A stretch of DNA of 64,000 nt, taken from assembly GCF_000003815.2 (NCBI RefSeq), contig NC_049989.1:21957128-22021127 (forward strand). Reading direction: 5' to 3'. The position numbers and the translations under genes are program-made. A model generated the notes under the pieces. It saw only the letters and a list, made by a program, of their open reading frames with translations. It searched no databases and was not told where the DNA came from. Below are positions 34,871-44,176 of the stretch, piece by piece. This DNA is from Branchiostoma floridae. Lineage: Eukaryota; Chordata; Leptocardii; Amphioxiformes; Branchiostomatidae. How positions within the stretch are numbered: position 1 is the stretch's first letter; the number at the start of each line of letters is the position of its first letter.

Positions 34871-35085
34871 ACGGTAGCTCACCTTAATCCACATGGTAAC
34901 CTATTTCCGTTGTTTTTAAAAACAAGGTGTTTACGGATATCTAGTCGACAAACATTGTTTTCAAATTGCAATATTTTCATAGCATTCCAGTCTGAAACAG
35001 CCGTCAGCGACTTGACATCCCTAAATACTCCAATTTCATATACAACGGAGTAAAGGTTACCCCGCGGATAAAGGTGAACTAGGGT
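34871..35085. mobile_element. MITE of the GTTCACCTTTATCCG family, copy 2
   Basis: Left ACGGTAGCTCACCTTAATCC, right (reverse complement) ACCCTAGTTCACCTTTATCC, both continuing into GGTAACCT and CCGTTGT. TA precedes the left end (34869-34870) and follows the right end (35086-35087), consistent with a TA target duplication. It is more diverged than copy 1 in its left arm. Confidence 0.85.
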
Positions 35086-35123
35086 TAATGATTTTATTTC
35101 CAAATGTCCATTTATCCAAACCG

Positions 35124-35670
35124 AAAGAATCACTCTGTTTAGAGAAGCCACAAAGACTTATCCCAACTTCCCCACATTGACAGACGTACAGAAAACCACT
35201 TTTCTCGTGAAATCGCAGAACCTACAAATTTAAGAAAAGGTGGGGCTTTTTGTCTCCCTCTGTTTCCAAAAAAGTCAACCCACTGACACCATTTTGGGCT
35301 GGAATCTTGCATCCCCACCAGGGGAGGTCATACAGAGGCTAGAGTTGTGCGGTTTCCGATAAGAAAATGAACACACTATATATTATATACAAAGAAGTTT
35401 ATTTGCAAGTTCGTGCCCGAGGGCTAATTGCAAGTACATGGTATACACATAGTGACAATGGACAGTCATAAACAATATTCTAATCTAATACTAGTGTTGG
35501 CTATTTCTAAACTTGACTTCTTTTTTGGAAGCAGAGGGAGACGAAAAGCCCCACAATTTCTAAAATTTGTGGCTTCTGCGATTTCAAGAGAAAAGTGGCT
35601 TTCTGTTCGTCTGTCAATGTGAGGAAGTTGGGATAATACTTTGTGACTTCTCTAAACAGAGTGATTCTTT
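35124..35670. mobile_element. Fold-back element with about 157-bp inverted arms
   Basis: The left arm (35124-35280) and right arm (35511-35670) are inverted copies: AAAGAATCACTCTGTTTAGA at the left end faces TCTAAACAGAGTGATTCTTT at the right, and GTGGGGCTTTTTGTCTCCC faces GGGAGACGAAAAGCCCCAC. The spacer holds family C (35279-35365) and a segment shared with 14.6 kb, so it is itself composite. No clear target duplication; a TATATAT tract follows the right end. Confidence 0.8.
35279..35365 (+). repeat. Dispersed repeat family C
   Basis: CCCACTGACACCATTTTGGG and CCACCAGGGGAGGTCATACA match 39687-39772 on the same strand with a few substitutions. Class unknown. Confidence 0.8.
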
Positions 35671-35919
35671 ATATATTATATATTAGTGGCCATTCACATG
35701 TTTTGGAGCAATAGATTAAATTAGGGTAGAGTTTATATTTATTTCTACTTGGTAATTGAAGATTCTACACTCAAACTTAACAGAGGCTAGAAATTTGTTT
35801 AATTGATGATAGGATTTTGATATGCCAATGAGAGTCAAATACTCTACCAAACAGATTTCTTTATCTCAGAATGGACCATTTTTTTCTGTATAGCCCACTT
35901 ATAAGTTTTCACAGTCAAT

Positions 35920-36232
35920 CAGGTCCAGGATCAGGTCCGGAGCTTCACCTGATCTTCTGTACCTGAATGAACCTGTACCGAAATTTTCTGCACCGGTGCC
36001 CACCCCTAGTTGCACCCAATAATGTGACTGAACAGGACATGTACCTGAGTTTTCTGTACCGGTACCCACCGCTTAAGTCACACCCAATGATGTGACTGAA
36101 CAGAGCCTGTACCTAAATTTTCTGTACCGGTACCCACCCCTAGTTGCACCCAATAATGTGACTGAACAGGACCTGTACCTGAGTTTTCTGTACCGGTACC
36201 CAACGCTTAAGTCGCACCCAATAATGTGACTG
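35920..36232. repeat. Tandem array, about 78-bp unit, of a dispersed family
   Basis: TTTTCTGTACCGGTACCCAC, CACCCAATAATGTGACTGAA and CAGGACCTGTACCTGAG repeat four times, alternating CCCCTAGTTGC and GCTTAAGTC variants, so the true unit may be a dimer of about 155 bp. Fragments occur at 5310, 25671 and 25914. Confidence 0.9.
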
Positions 36233-36296
36233 TGCCTGACGGACAGGACTGAAGCGAAAGGCCAGTATTGACTTGTGGACCATGTTTTATTCAGGC

Positions 36297-36420
36297 GGGT
36301 GTTGTTTGACCGTTATGCGTGGCACGGTGGCGTGGGATGGGGGTGTTTGACCGTACTGCCTGGCACGGTGGTGTGGGATGAGGGTGTTTGACCGTGGCGT
36401 GGTGGCGTGAGAGGGGGGTT
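36297..36420. repeat. Short tandem, about 45-bp unit, three copies
   Basis: GGGTGTTTGACCGT, GGCACGGTGGYGTGGGATG repeat with decay in the third copy. Confidence 0.85.
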
Positions 36421-36489
36421 AGTGCCGTGCCTTGTACAGCTGGGGCAGGGAGGGGTGTCTGTTCAGATTTGGACAGCTGTCAGGATGTA

Positions 36490-37925
36490 TGGATTTTGTG
36501 ATGAACCGAGAGGAGGACAAACTGGATACATCAACATCCTTTATATATAGTGAGTATACTTAGTAATATATAGTTACTGTCACAGTGGTAGAATCCATTC
36601 ACGTCTGAGGAAGATACATAATGGTTGCCTGGTATGTTCTAGGTCTTGCTTTAAGAGCATCAAAAAATTTTTATTTCTACTTGTTTCTAATTCAAGTGAA
36701 TAACAGAGAGGAGGACAGCTTGCTACATCAACATCCAGTATATACATGTATAATAGTAAGTTGTGGTAGAATCCATTTAGGTCTGAGGTAGGTTTCTAAG
36801 GAAATACCGATCGAAATGGTGACCCAGCTTGTTCCTGGTTTTATCTTAAGAACATTATTTCTGAGTAAATAACAGTCAGCCTGTCATATTGATAATTGTT
36901 GTGCTGCAAGGCAGAATAAGGTGACTCAATGAGTCAGTAGGAAGATTTTACTTTCCAGAATATTGTAAGTTTTGTTAAATCTAACACATGACATATGTAT
37001 ACTGGGAAATGTCTACATTCATCTGATGTATGGTCCCCAGCAGTGTTTCTGCCTGCTGTATTGATTGTTTTGGGGAAACATGGCAGAGTAAAGTGAGTCG
37101 ATGAGTCAGCAGCAAGTTTTTATTATCCAGAATATCATATCATCAGTTTTGTGACATCCAACATGTATTTGTAGCCATGTCGACATTCCATCATCTGATG
37201 TATGATGCCCCTGTAAGTGTTGCTGTCTGCTTTATTGGAAGAAACGTGGGAGAGAAAAGTGAGTCAATGAGTCGGCAGGAAGATTTTGATATCCAGAATA
37301 TCATGTTTTGTGAAATCCAACACAAAGTATTTGTAGCCATGTCGACATTCTTCCGTGTATGTATGATTGTATGATGTATGGTCTCCAGCAGTGTTTCTGC
37401 CTACTATATTGATTGTTAGGGGGAAACATGACAGAGTAAACTGAGTCGATGAGTTAGCAGGAAGATTTTGTTATCCATTAAAGAGCATCGTCAGTTTTGT
37501 GAAATCCAACACATTAATTTGTCCATGCAGAAGAGGTGATATCTCCTGTGTGTATCATGCTTTTTCACTGCATCTTGCCATGTAGAAATGTCCACATCAT
37601 CTGATGTATGGTCCCCAGCAGTGTTTCTGCCTGCTGTATTGATTGTTTAGGGAAACATGTCCACATCATCTGATGTATGGTCCCCAGCAGTGTTTCTGCC
37701 TGCTGTATTGATTGTTAGGGGCAAACATGGCAGAGAAAACTGAGTGGATGAGTTGGCAGAAAGATTTTGATATCCAGATTAGATATCTCCTGTGTGTATC
37801 ATGCCTTTTGACTGCATGTAGAAATGTCCACATCACCTGATGTATGGTCCCCAGCAGTGTTTCTGCCTGCTGTATTGATTGTTTAGGGGAAACATGGCAC
37901 AGTAAAGTGAGTCGATGAGTCGGTA
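36490..37925. repeat. Compound tandem region, about 150-190 bp units
   Basis: In 36490-36850 AGAGGAGGACA and GTGGTAGAATCCATT repeat twice. In 36880-37925 GGTCCCCAGCAGTGTTTCTG, CCTGCTGTATTGATTGTT, GGAAACATGGCAGAGTAAA and GAGTCGATGAGTCGGCAG repeat six or seven times, with one very close short duplication at 37600-37700. Confidence 0.9.
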
Positions 37926-37979
37926 TGGATTTCTCCATCATCTCTCCTGAGCAGCTGCATCCTTCCTGGCCAGCCTCCG

Positions 37980-38690
37980 ACATTTGTCTTCTTCTTAAAG
38001 CAGTCTGTAAACAAGGGCTACACCGTGCTATCTGTCTTGGGTTTCTTCTGATCTTCACTACTTGTCTTTTTCATCTTTTAAAAGTCTTTATTAAAGGAGG
38101 GTCTACTTTGTACAGTCTTCTTCTTAAAGCAGTCTGTAAACAAGGGCTACATTGTGCTATCGGTCTTGTTTTTTTTCTGGTCTACTATGTTCACTACCTG
38201 TCTTTTTCATATTTCAAAATTCTTTAAGGAGGGTCTGCATTATGAAGTCTTCTTCTTAAAGCAGTCTGTAAACAAGGGTTACACCATGCTATCGGTCTTG
38301 GTTTTCTTCTGGTCTACTCTGTTCACTACTTATCTTTTTCATCTTATCATCTTTCTGATTCAGAAGTCTTTCAGGAGGGTCTGCTCTATAAAGTTTTCTT
38401 CTTAAAGCTGTCTGTTACATATGGGATACACCATGCTATCTGTCTTGGTTTTCTTCTTGTCCACTGTACACTACCTGTCTTTTCATCTTTTGAAGACTTT
38501 AAGGAGGATCTGCTCTATAAAGTCTTCTTCTTCTTAAAGCAGTCTGTAAATGGGATTCTCCGTGCAATTTGTCTTGTTCTTCTTCTTGCTGTTGTCTTAA
38601 AGAAAGATCTACCATACACTACCTGTCTTCTGTCTCTTACAAATGTTGTCAAGGAGGATCTACTCTATACAGCGTCTTCTTCTTCTTTTT
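37980..38690. repeat. Tandem array, six units of about 135 bp
   Basis: GTCTTCTTCTTAAAGCAGTC, TGTAAACAAGGGCTACACC and CTATCTGTCTTGGTTTTCTT repeat with increasing decay to the right. The pyrimidine-rich right end, to 39165, creates acceptor-like sites that need not be functional. Confidence 0.9.
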
Positions 38691-38707
38691 ACAGTTTGCT
38701 GTAAATA

Positions 38708-39059
38708 AGGCCACACCAATTTAATTTCTTGGTTCACGGATTTTTTCATAAAAAATTTGGAGCGAGAGGGCAAAATAAAAATTGTAAAATGGTTGGGGTA
38801 AAGGCTAATCCAAAACATAAAGAAGAAAAAGTTTTCAGCTTGAAAAAAGTACAAAAGCACTATTTTTGTACAGTAACAGCATCTGTACCCACACTTTAAG
38901 GAGCTTATAATATAAAGGCCAATTTGCTACACCAGAAAGTTGGTGAATGGTTTCATTAATGATGAAAATTTGCTGAGTGGTAATTTTTATTTTTATTTTT
39001 TTTTCCAAAAAATAGGAGCGAGCGAATCCGTGAACCAAGAAATTAAATCGGTGTGGCCT
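38708..39059. mobile_element. Intact MITE of the AGGCCACACC family
   Basis: Terminal inverted repeats match at about 34 of 35 positions: AGGCCACACCAATTTAATTT and CTTGGTTCACGGATT at the left, the same (with CGATTTAATTT) at the right. GAGCGAG words lie just inside both ends. Length 352 bp, no coding frame. A clear target duplication is not visible. Solo fragments of the same terminus lie at 24567 and 47727. Confidence 0.9.
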
Positions 39060-39470
39060 AAGCTTCTTTTAAAGAATTCCTTGTAGAGGCTTTACCCCAT
39101 GGCCTGCTCTATAAGTCTTCTTCTTACAGTTTCCTATCTTTTGTTAACACATTTGTCTTCTTTTGCAGAAGCCTTTGCACCCCGAGTCATTTGCTAGCAA
39201 TAGTCTCTTTGAAAGAAAACTTGAATATGACTAATATCTACGGTACTCTCTGAAGTTGACTGATTGTCAAGGTATACACTTTCCCCTCACAGTCTGTTTT
39301 GTGAAGATCTTTAAGTGCGGCACTCAATTCATTCTAAACCTGACAACCTTTAAATGAAATTGGTGTGGCAGAAGTGATTTTATCAACACAAGAAATTACC
39401 TGTACTAGGATATAGCCCTTAGGCGTCAAATCAAGGTCATGTAAGACATCACATTTCTCAAGACGTCTTG
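39060..39470. other. Unique stretch with a doubtful terminal exon
   Basis: CATTTGTCTTCTTTTGCAG at 39169 precedes 21 open codons and a stop on the plus strand (KPLHPESFASNSLFERKLEY then D-stop). The acceptor may be a by-product of the pyrimidine-rich array to the left. GAAATTGGTGTGGCAG at 39357 is another partial AGGCCACACC terminus. Confidence 0.15.
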
Positions 39471-39686
39471 AGCTGTTAAGATGATTGCTGCTCCTCCCGA
39501 GGCATGTCTTAAATCTGGAGGAGCCTCGCGATGATGACTCGATGATGAGGTCAGGAGAGACGCGAAGGTCGCGGGTAATTGATTTGCGCGTTTGTCGTCT
39601 GATCGCAGCCCGCGTCTCGCTGACATTTCAAAACTCACCCCCATCGATTTCCCCCCCTCCGTAAAGGGTAGCGCGCGCCAGCGTAA
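39471..39686. other. GC-rich unique island
   Basis: GATGATGAGGTCAGGAGAGA, GCGGGTAATTGATTTGCGC and CGCAGCCCGCGTCTCGC; no match elsewhere in the window. A possible regulatory element, ending where family C begins. Confidence 0.3.
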
Positions 39687-39775
39687 CTCGACCCACTGAC
39701 ACCATGTTGGGCTAGAATCTTACAGCCCCACCAGGGGAGGTCATACAGAGGCTAGAGTCGTGTGGTTTCCAATTT
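39687..39775 (+). repeat. Dispersed repeat family C, second copy
   Basis: CCCACTGACACCATGTTGGG, CCACCAGGGGAGGTCATACA and GAGGCTAGAGTCGTGTGGTT, colinear with 35279-35365. From 39776 to 40320 no further feature is recognised. Confidence 0.8.
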
Positions 39776-40324
39776 TCCTGCTCATTTCGTTTGTATTACT
39801 GCGACCTTATGGCCGTGGGACATCGGGAGGGGGGCGCAGGCGCCTAGACGTTTGTACTGTTTCATCATCATCATGATCGTGTAGGGAGGGTTGATGGGTT
39901 TGATGGAGATGGAGATGGCCTCTTGTTTAGGGCATAGCAATTCATTTCCTTGGTTTGTGGATTCAACATGAAAAAAAAAACACCAAGGACACAGCAAACT
40001 CTAAACTCCACTACAGTAACTGTTGCATTGCTTCATTCTGAAAAAAAAAGGAATTTGAAGTCTGATGAAAAATTGACCTTTGCCTCAGTGCCTTTTTTTA
40101 TGTTGACTTTTCAGTTTAGCAATTTTTTCAACTACCGACAGGTTAAATTGTCATTTGATATGGCCTTGAAGTGTCAAATTTTGTGGCATTATACAAGCAG
40201 CAGCAAATCAGATTTGATTCGCCACATTCCATGTAGCAAACTGCCCTGCTGTCCTCAAAATTACTGTTTATTCTGTAACAGCTCCTTCGATGCTAACTCG
40301 ATGTTGTTACTGTTTACCTTCCAG

Positions 40325-40421
40325 AAGTGAGAAAACCAGTCCTCTGCACACAAACCAGACAGCTGAGTTGAAGCTGCCCCTCAACAGACTCATCCAGCAC
40401 CTCTTCATTGTGGACATCCAT
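40325..40421 (+). CDS. Candidate internal exon, product unknown
   Basis: A pyrimidine-rich acceptor, TTACTGTTTACCTTCCAG, ends at 40324, and a strong donor, CAT/GTAAGT, follows 40421. The 97 nt between have one open frame, beginning after one base (SEKTSPLHTNQTAELKLPLN, then RLIQHLFIVDIH); the other two frames hit stops early. The exon would complete a split codon at its 5' side and end on a codon boundary. No flanking exon of the same strand was found, the peptide is not recognised, and the minus-strand candidates at 42-47 kb point the other way. So it would be a separate or nested gene, or chance. Confidence 0.35.
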
Positions 40422-40470
40422 GTAAGTTTTCACTCTTCTTTGCAGTTTTAGTAGATTGCAAAGTAGATTA

Positions 40471-40647
40471 CAGTTGTAGAAGCTGCTTAATTGCATGGCA
40501 AATCTACCAGTGAATTTGGTGCAATTATCCAGCTGGTGCAATAATGCAAAGTTATCCAGCTGGACCGCACTGATTTGGGATTTGGGGATTCCGTGCAGTT
40601 AACAGAAGTGTGCGTTAATCCGTTGTGCAGTTAACTGGCTTCTACTG
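40471..40647. mobile_element. pogo/Tigger-like MITE
   Basis: Left terminus CAGTTGTAGAAGCTGCTTAA and right terminus (reverse complement) CAGTAGAAGCCAGTTAACTG align with a two-base indel, sharing AGAAGC, TTAAYTGCA. A TA precedes the left end; the right flank is AA. Termini beginning CAGTA followed by short AAC/TGC words are typical of pogo-group elements. 177 bp, non-coding. Confidence 0.55.
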
Positions 40648-40724
40648 AATTGAATTTGTGTTCTCTCTCTCGGCTTTGTGTTCTGGAAACAACAAAAAAG
40701 CTATCTTCGTCGTATCGTCGTCGT

Positions 40725-40830
40725 ATCCATTTTTGATTATACTGCTGCTGGGATCCCTGTCACAGGGGTAGGCAGCAGTCGGAATAGTCTTCACACTGTG
40801 CTTCCAATGCTGCTGGTCCGTCCATCTTAG
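40725..40830 (+). repeat. Dispersed repeat family B
   Basis: TGATTATACTGCTGCTGGGA, CAGGGGTAGGCAGCAGTCGG and ATAGTCTTCACAC match 11315-11405 and, inverted, 47025-47130. Confidence 0.75.
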
Positions 40831-41127
40831 AAAGACAATAAGGACATGCTTTTAAAAAAGTCTGTATTTCAACACATGCCTTAAGCAATTGTCTAACTCT
40901 TGTCTCTGGTTTATGGTTTAAACCAATAAGTCTATTACTAGGCTTGTACTTGCCGAATCAGTGCTCAGGCCAGGTGAGTTGCAATAAAGTGTGAGGCAAT
41001 AAAGTGGTTCGTACAATACATGCAGATGCACCCACCCCTAGCAAATAATGCACCATCCCCGATAACCTCTACCGGATCCCCCCAATCCTAGGTGTGATTT
41101 ATACACCTGCCGGTCGACCTTCGACCC

Positions 41128-41140
41128 TGACCTGTGACCT
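41128..41140. promoter_or_regulatory. Perfect DR1 nuclear-receptor element
   Basis: TGACCTGTGACCT is the reverse complement of AGGTCACAGGTCA: two AGGTCA half-sites spaced by one base, the classic HNF4/RXR-type DR1. It is 20 bp from an X-box, in a GC-rich unique segment (41040-41280), and is intronic or 3' of the minus-strand gene candidate. Confidence 0.4.
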
Positions 41141-41159
41141 GATGCGGTGATGTCAAGCT

Positions 41160-41172
41160 GTTGCCTAGCAAC
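41160..41172. promoter_or_regulatory. RFX X-box
   Basis: GTTGCCTAGCAAC fits GTNRCC-N1-RGYAAC with both half-sites intact. Confidence 0.45.
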
Positions 41173-41286
41173 TAAGTGCTTGTACCCGGGGTAAGTGCTT
41201 GTTCCCGGGCTCTGCTCTGCGGTAGTCAGTGATGGAGTAAGCAGCAGTGCAGGAGTGGGAATGGTGTTCATGGTGTGTCAAGTAGC

Positions 41287-41386
41287 NNNNNNNNNNNNNN
41301 NNNNNNNNNNNNNNNNNNNNNNNNNNNNNNNNNNNNNNNNNNNNNNNNNNNNNNNNNNNNNNNNNNNNNNNNNNNNNNNNNNNNNN
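41287..41386. other. Assembly gap (100 N)
   Basis: Gap of unknown size between the GC-rich regulatory-type segment and a tandem region. Confidence 0.99.
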
Positions 41387-41439
41387 GCTAACAAGACTGG
41401 ATTCCAGGCTAGTGTCAAGTGGGAAGTTCTGAACACAAC

Positions 41440-41885
41440 TGTCAGCCATTTCAAGCCTTTCAGTTGGATAACAGGGCAGAAGGGTTGTCTATTATAATAT
41501 TAGGAAATGCATCACTTTCCAAAGAAATATGCCATTTTTATAGAAAATGTATATTCAAGTAGTGGCATTTTCCGAAAGAAATACAGCATTTTTTTTTCAG
41601 GAAATACACTCAGCATTTCCCCACATAATACTGCATTTTTGCCATTTCAGGCATTTCATTTGGATAACAGGGCAGTTGGGAAATGCTAGGAAATGCAGCA
41701 TTTTCCCAGGAACTATACCATTTTTCTAGAAAAAATGTATTAAATATTTTACATTATTCCAATGAAAGACAGCATTTTTTCAGGAAAAAATGCAGAATTT
41801 TACCATATAATACAGTAATTGCATTTGTTTTTCAGGAAACGTAGCATTTTTTTCTGAAAAGTGTTGTATTTTGCAGGAAATGTCG
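41440..41885. repeat. Duplication of about 200 bp built from GGAAATGC/GCATTTCC words
   Basis: CATTTCARGC.TTTCA, TTGGATAACAGGGCAG and GGAAATGCAGCATTTTCC occur at about 41449 and 41645. Within each copy, AAATGC and GCATTT words recur every 25-40 bp in both orientations, giving the region self-complementary character. Confidence 0.7.
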
Positions 41886-42320
41886 GTCCCTCTAATGTAT
41901 TCCAATATTTTATGAGAGATTATTGCAAGAATAAAGTTCTGACAGGGCTCAAAATAGATCATCCTGTTGCCTACAATAACTTCATCTTCATCTGTTACTC
42001 CTGTTGGTTAATGAAACTTTGTACAAATATGCAGGTTTCTGTACACTATTCTTATTCCAATTAAAAACTAGTTTTAATCTGTTAATCATTATGTTAACTT
42101 TGTGATTCTAAAATCACAACTATGATTTGAAACCGAAAATTTAAATTTTCCCCATTGCACATTTGCAAAAGTGTCTCCATATTTAGCAGAAAATCAGTCA
42201 GTGTGTGCAATCATCTATTAAAGTAAAAATAGCGTGGCAAACTCAGCTCTCAATCTCCGGAAGTAATTTCCCCATCATTCATACTCGCGGTACTCTTTCA
42301 AAATGACATTTAAAACTTAC

Positions 42321-42506
42321 CGGTTTATCCAGTAAAGACTTGAAACGCTGCTGCAGGGTTTCCAACACGGGGCTTTCAAACTTTGGAGAACGACTTTCCA
42401 AATGTGAAGCGACCGGCAGAGGATCATTAGTGTTCGGAGAAGGGAGCGTTGTCATGGTGATGAATGGGAGTTCACTGCCAAGTGTACGTTTTGCATTTTG
42501 TGACTC
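42321..42506 (-). CDS. Candidate coding exon, 62 codons, unknown protein
   Basis: On the minus strand TATATCCTACTTGTAG is followed by 186 nt open from the first base and ending at AAACCG/GTAAGT. The peptide begins ESQNAKRTLGSELPFITM, is Ser/Pro-rich in the middle, and ends in a helical run, VLETLQQRFKSLLDKP. Phase is 0 on both sides, matching the exons proposed at 43963 and 45802. Alternatively an internal ATG at 42455-42453 in a fair context (CACCATGA) could make this a first coding exon. I do not recognise the protein. A frame this long between strong splice signals is unlikely but not impossible by chance. Confidence 0.5.
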
Positions 42507-42599
42507 CTACAAGTAGGATATATGGATTCCCCGATGGTGGGAGCAGCGCAGTCGATCATTAGTCATCATCATGTAGCGACCTGTCAGGTCAGGAACGTC

Positions 42600-43065
42600 A
42601 TGATACTAACTGTTGATCTAGTTTACATTCATAGTATGGCATCAGACAAGTCCTCAAGTTTTCTGAAATGGAACTTTACTTTTAGCACAAAAGTTGCCTC
42701 CATGTTTTAGTCATCTGTGAAAGGCTTTCTTGCAAACCTGGGACCTAAAAGAGGATTAATGTAGACTGTTGGTGGACTTATATTATATACTAAATGCTAA
42801 CTGTTGATCCAGTTTACATTCATAGTATGGCATATTCTTGGACAAGTTCTGAAGTATTCTGAAGTGAAGTGGAACTTGTACTTCCTGCACAAAAGTTGTC
42901 TACATGTTTTACTCATCTGTGACAGGCTTCCTTGCAAACCAGGGACCTAAAAGATGATCACTGTATACCTGTTGGTGGACTTACCTTATATACTTGCTAA
43001 CTGTTGATCCAGTTTACATTCATAGTGTGGCATATTCTTGGACAAGTTCTGAAGTATCCTGAAAG
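42600..43065. repeat. Tandem array, about 200-bp unit, running into a gap
   Basis: GCTAACTGTTGATCCAGTTT, ACATTCATAGTATGGCAT, GACAAGTTCTGAAGTATTC and CAGGGACCTAAAAGATGATC repeat at about 42604, 42797 and 43000. The third unit is cut by the 100-N gap at 43066, so the array's true length is unknown. Confidence 0.9.
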
Positions 43066-43165
43066 NNNNNNNNNNNNNNNNNNNNNNNNNNNNNNNNNNN
43101 NNNNNNNNNNNNNNNNNNNNNNNNNNNNNNNNNNNNNNNNNNNNNNNNNNNNNNNNNNNNNNNNN
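43066..43165. other. Assembly gap (100 N)
   Basis: Gap of unknown size inside or at the edge of a tandem array. From 43166 to 43960 the sequence is unique with no gene seen. Confidence 0.99.
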
Positions 43166-43962
43166 TACCGTGCTTGGAATAAGTACTTAATACATAATAT
43201 ATGATGCAAAACTTCCCCTGCTCTGCTATTCCCCCCTGGTACTGTAGCATAAGCTAGTTTCTTGCTTACACTGGTTCATCTGACGCTAGAACGATGTTCT
43301 AAATCGGGAGCGCCATCGCTCATTGCCAAGTACACACTATCATTCATCTGATGACACATGGCTGCCTGCATGACATATGCACAGCAGTTGCTGTAGCTAA
43401 TATATGCAGAATGTCATATAGTCTGTGTAGCGCAAACTTTTGCTGCTCTTCCCACTTCTTTCCATGATCTTATGGTAAGATTGAGAACTTTGTCAAGATA
43501 CATGTAGTTTTAAGTCAGTCATTATGATAACGTCAAGAGGGGAAATATCCTGCATTTGCTTGCAAATACAATGTATGTCTAGTCCCAACTGCATTTGTTT
43601 TTTTGTGCAGTAGTGTATGACAAAAGTATGTATGAAAAAGCTCTTTACATTATAAGTTCCAATGCAAAAGAAATAAGACTTACAAAATTGAATGAAAGTT
43701 GATGTGGGAATTTACTGTAGATTAAAGATATATCTTTGTAATAGTTTCCACCAACATCAAGTACTTCAAGTTGATCTCATCAAATTCATCTTTAATTATC
43801 ACTTAAGCAGCTTAGTTAATTATATAGATCTAGACTCAGCAGGTAAAAAATGAAACATCTGGCTTATTGGCATGACTTCCACCTAGGGGGCCTTGTGTGA
43901 TTGACAGGTACATGGGACAGCTGAGAGGGTTGATTAATCGTTGCCTTATAAGGAGATCTTAC

Positions 43963-44034
43963 CTGATCGGAAAAGTGAAAGTTAGACGGCTTTTCTAAGG
44001 GAATCTGGGGATCTAATGTCACTTTTACTTTTAT
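43963..44034 (-). CDS. Candidate 72-nt coding exon, unknown protein
   Basis: Minus strand: acceptor GAATTTTGATTGCAG, then 24 open codons (IKVKVTLDPQIPLEKPSNFH, then FSDQ), then donor CAG/GTAAGA. The length is a multiple of three and phase is 0/0, so it joins in frame to 45802-45828 upstream and 42321-42506 downstream. The alternating hydrophobic IKVKVTL looks like a beta strand and could belong to an immunoglobulin- or fibronectin-like fold; that is inference only. Confidence 0.45.
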
Positions 44035-44099
44035 CTGCAATCAAAATTCATGGTGAATTGTTCAAGTAGTGCCAACTGACCATGCCAAATGCCTGTCAC

Positions 44100-44176
44100 A
44101 CTTTTGGCTCGATCGTTTACGCTGCTAATGTTGTGATCTGATGGCCCAGGTTCGATTCACGGGAGTCAGGATATTT
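44100..44176 (+). mobile_element. tRNA-derived SINE head
   Basis: TGGCTCGATCGTTTACG (A-box-like, about 44106) and GGTTCGATTC (B-box, about 44150) lie about 44 bp apart, followed by ACGGGAGTCAGGA. Typical of an RNA polymerase III-transcribed SINE head. Pairing of the tRNA arms is too decayed for a functional tRNA. It is a different family from the 7.8/47.8 kb SINE. Confidence 0.5.

Noticed and set aside
44100-44176. tRNA gene
   Set aside because: A- and B-box-like words only; no paired acceptor or anticodon arms. Better read as a SINE head.
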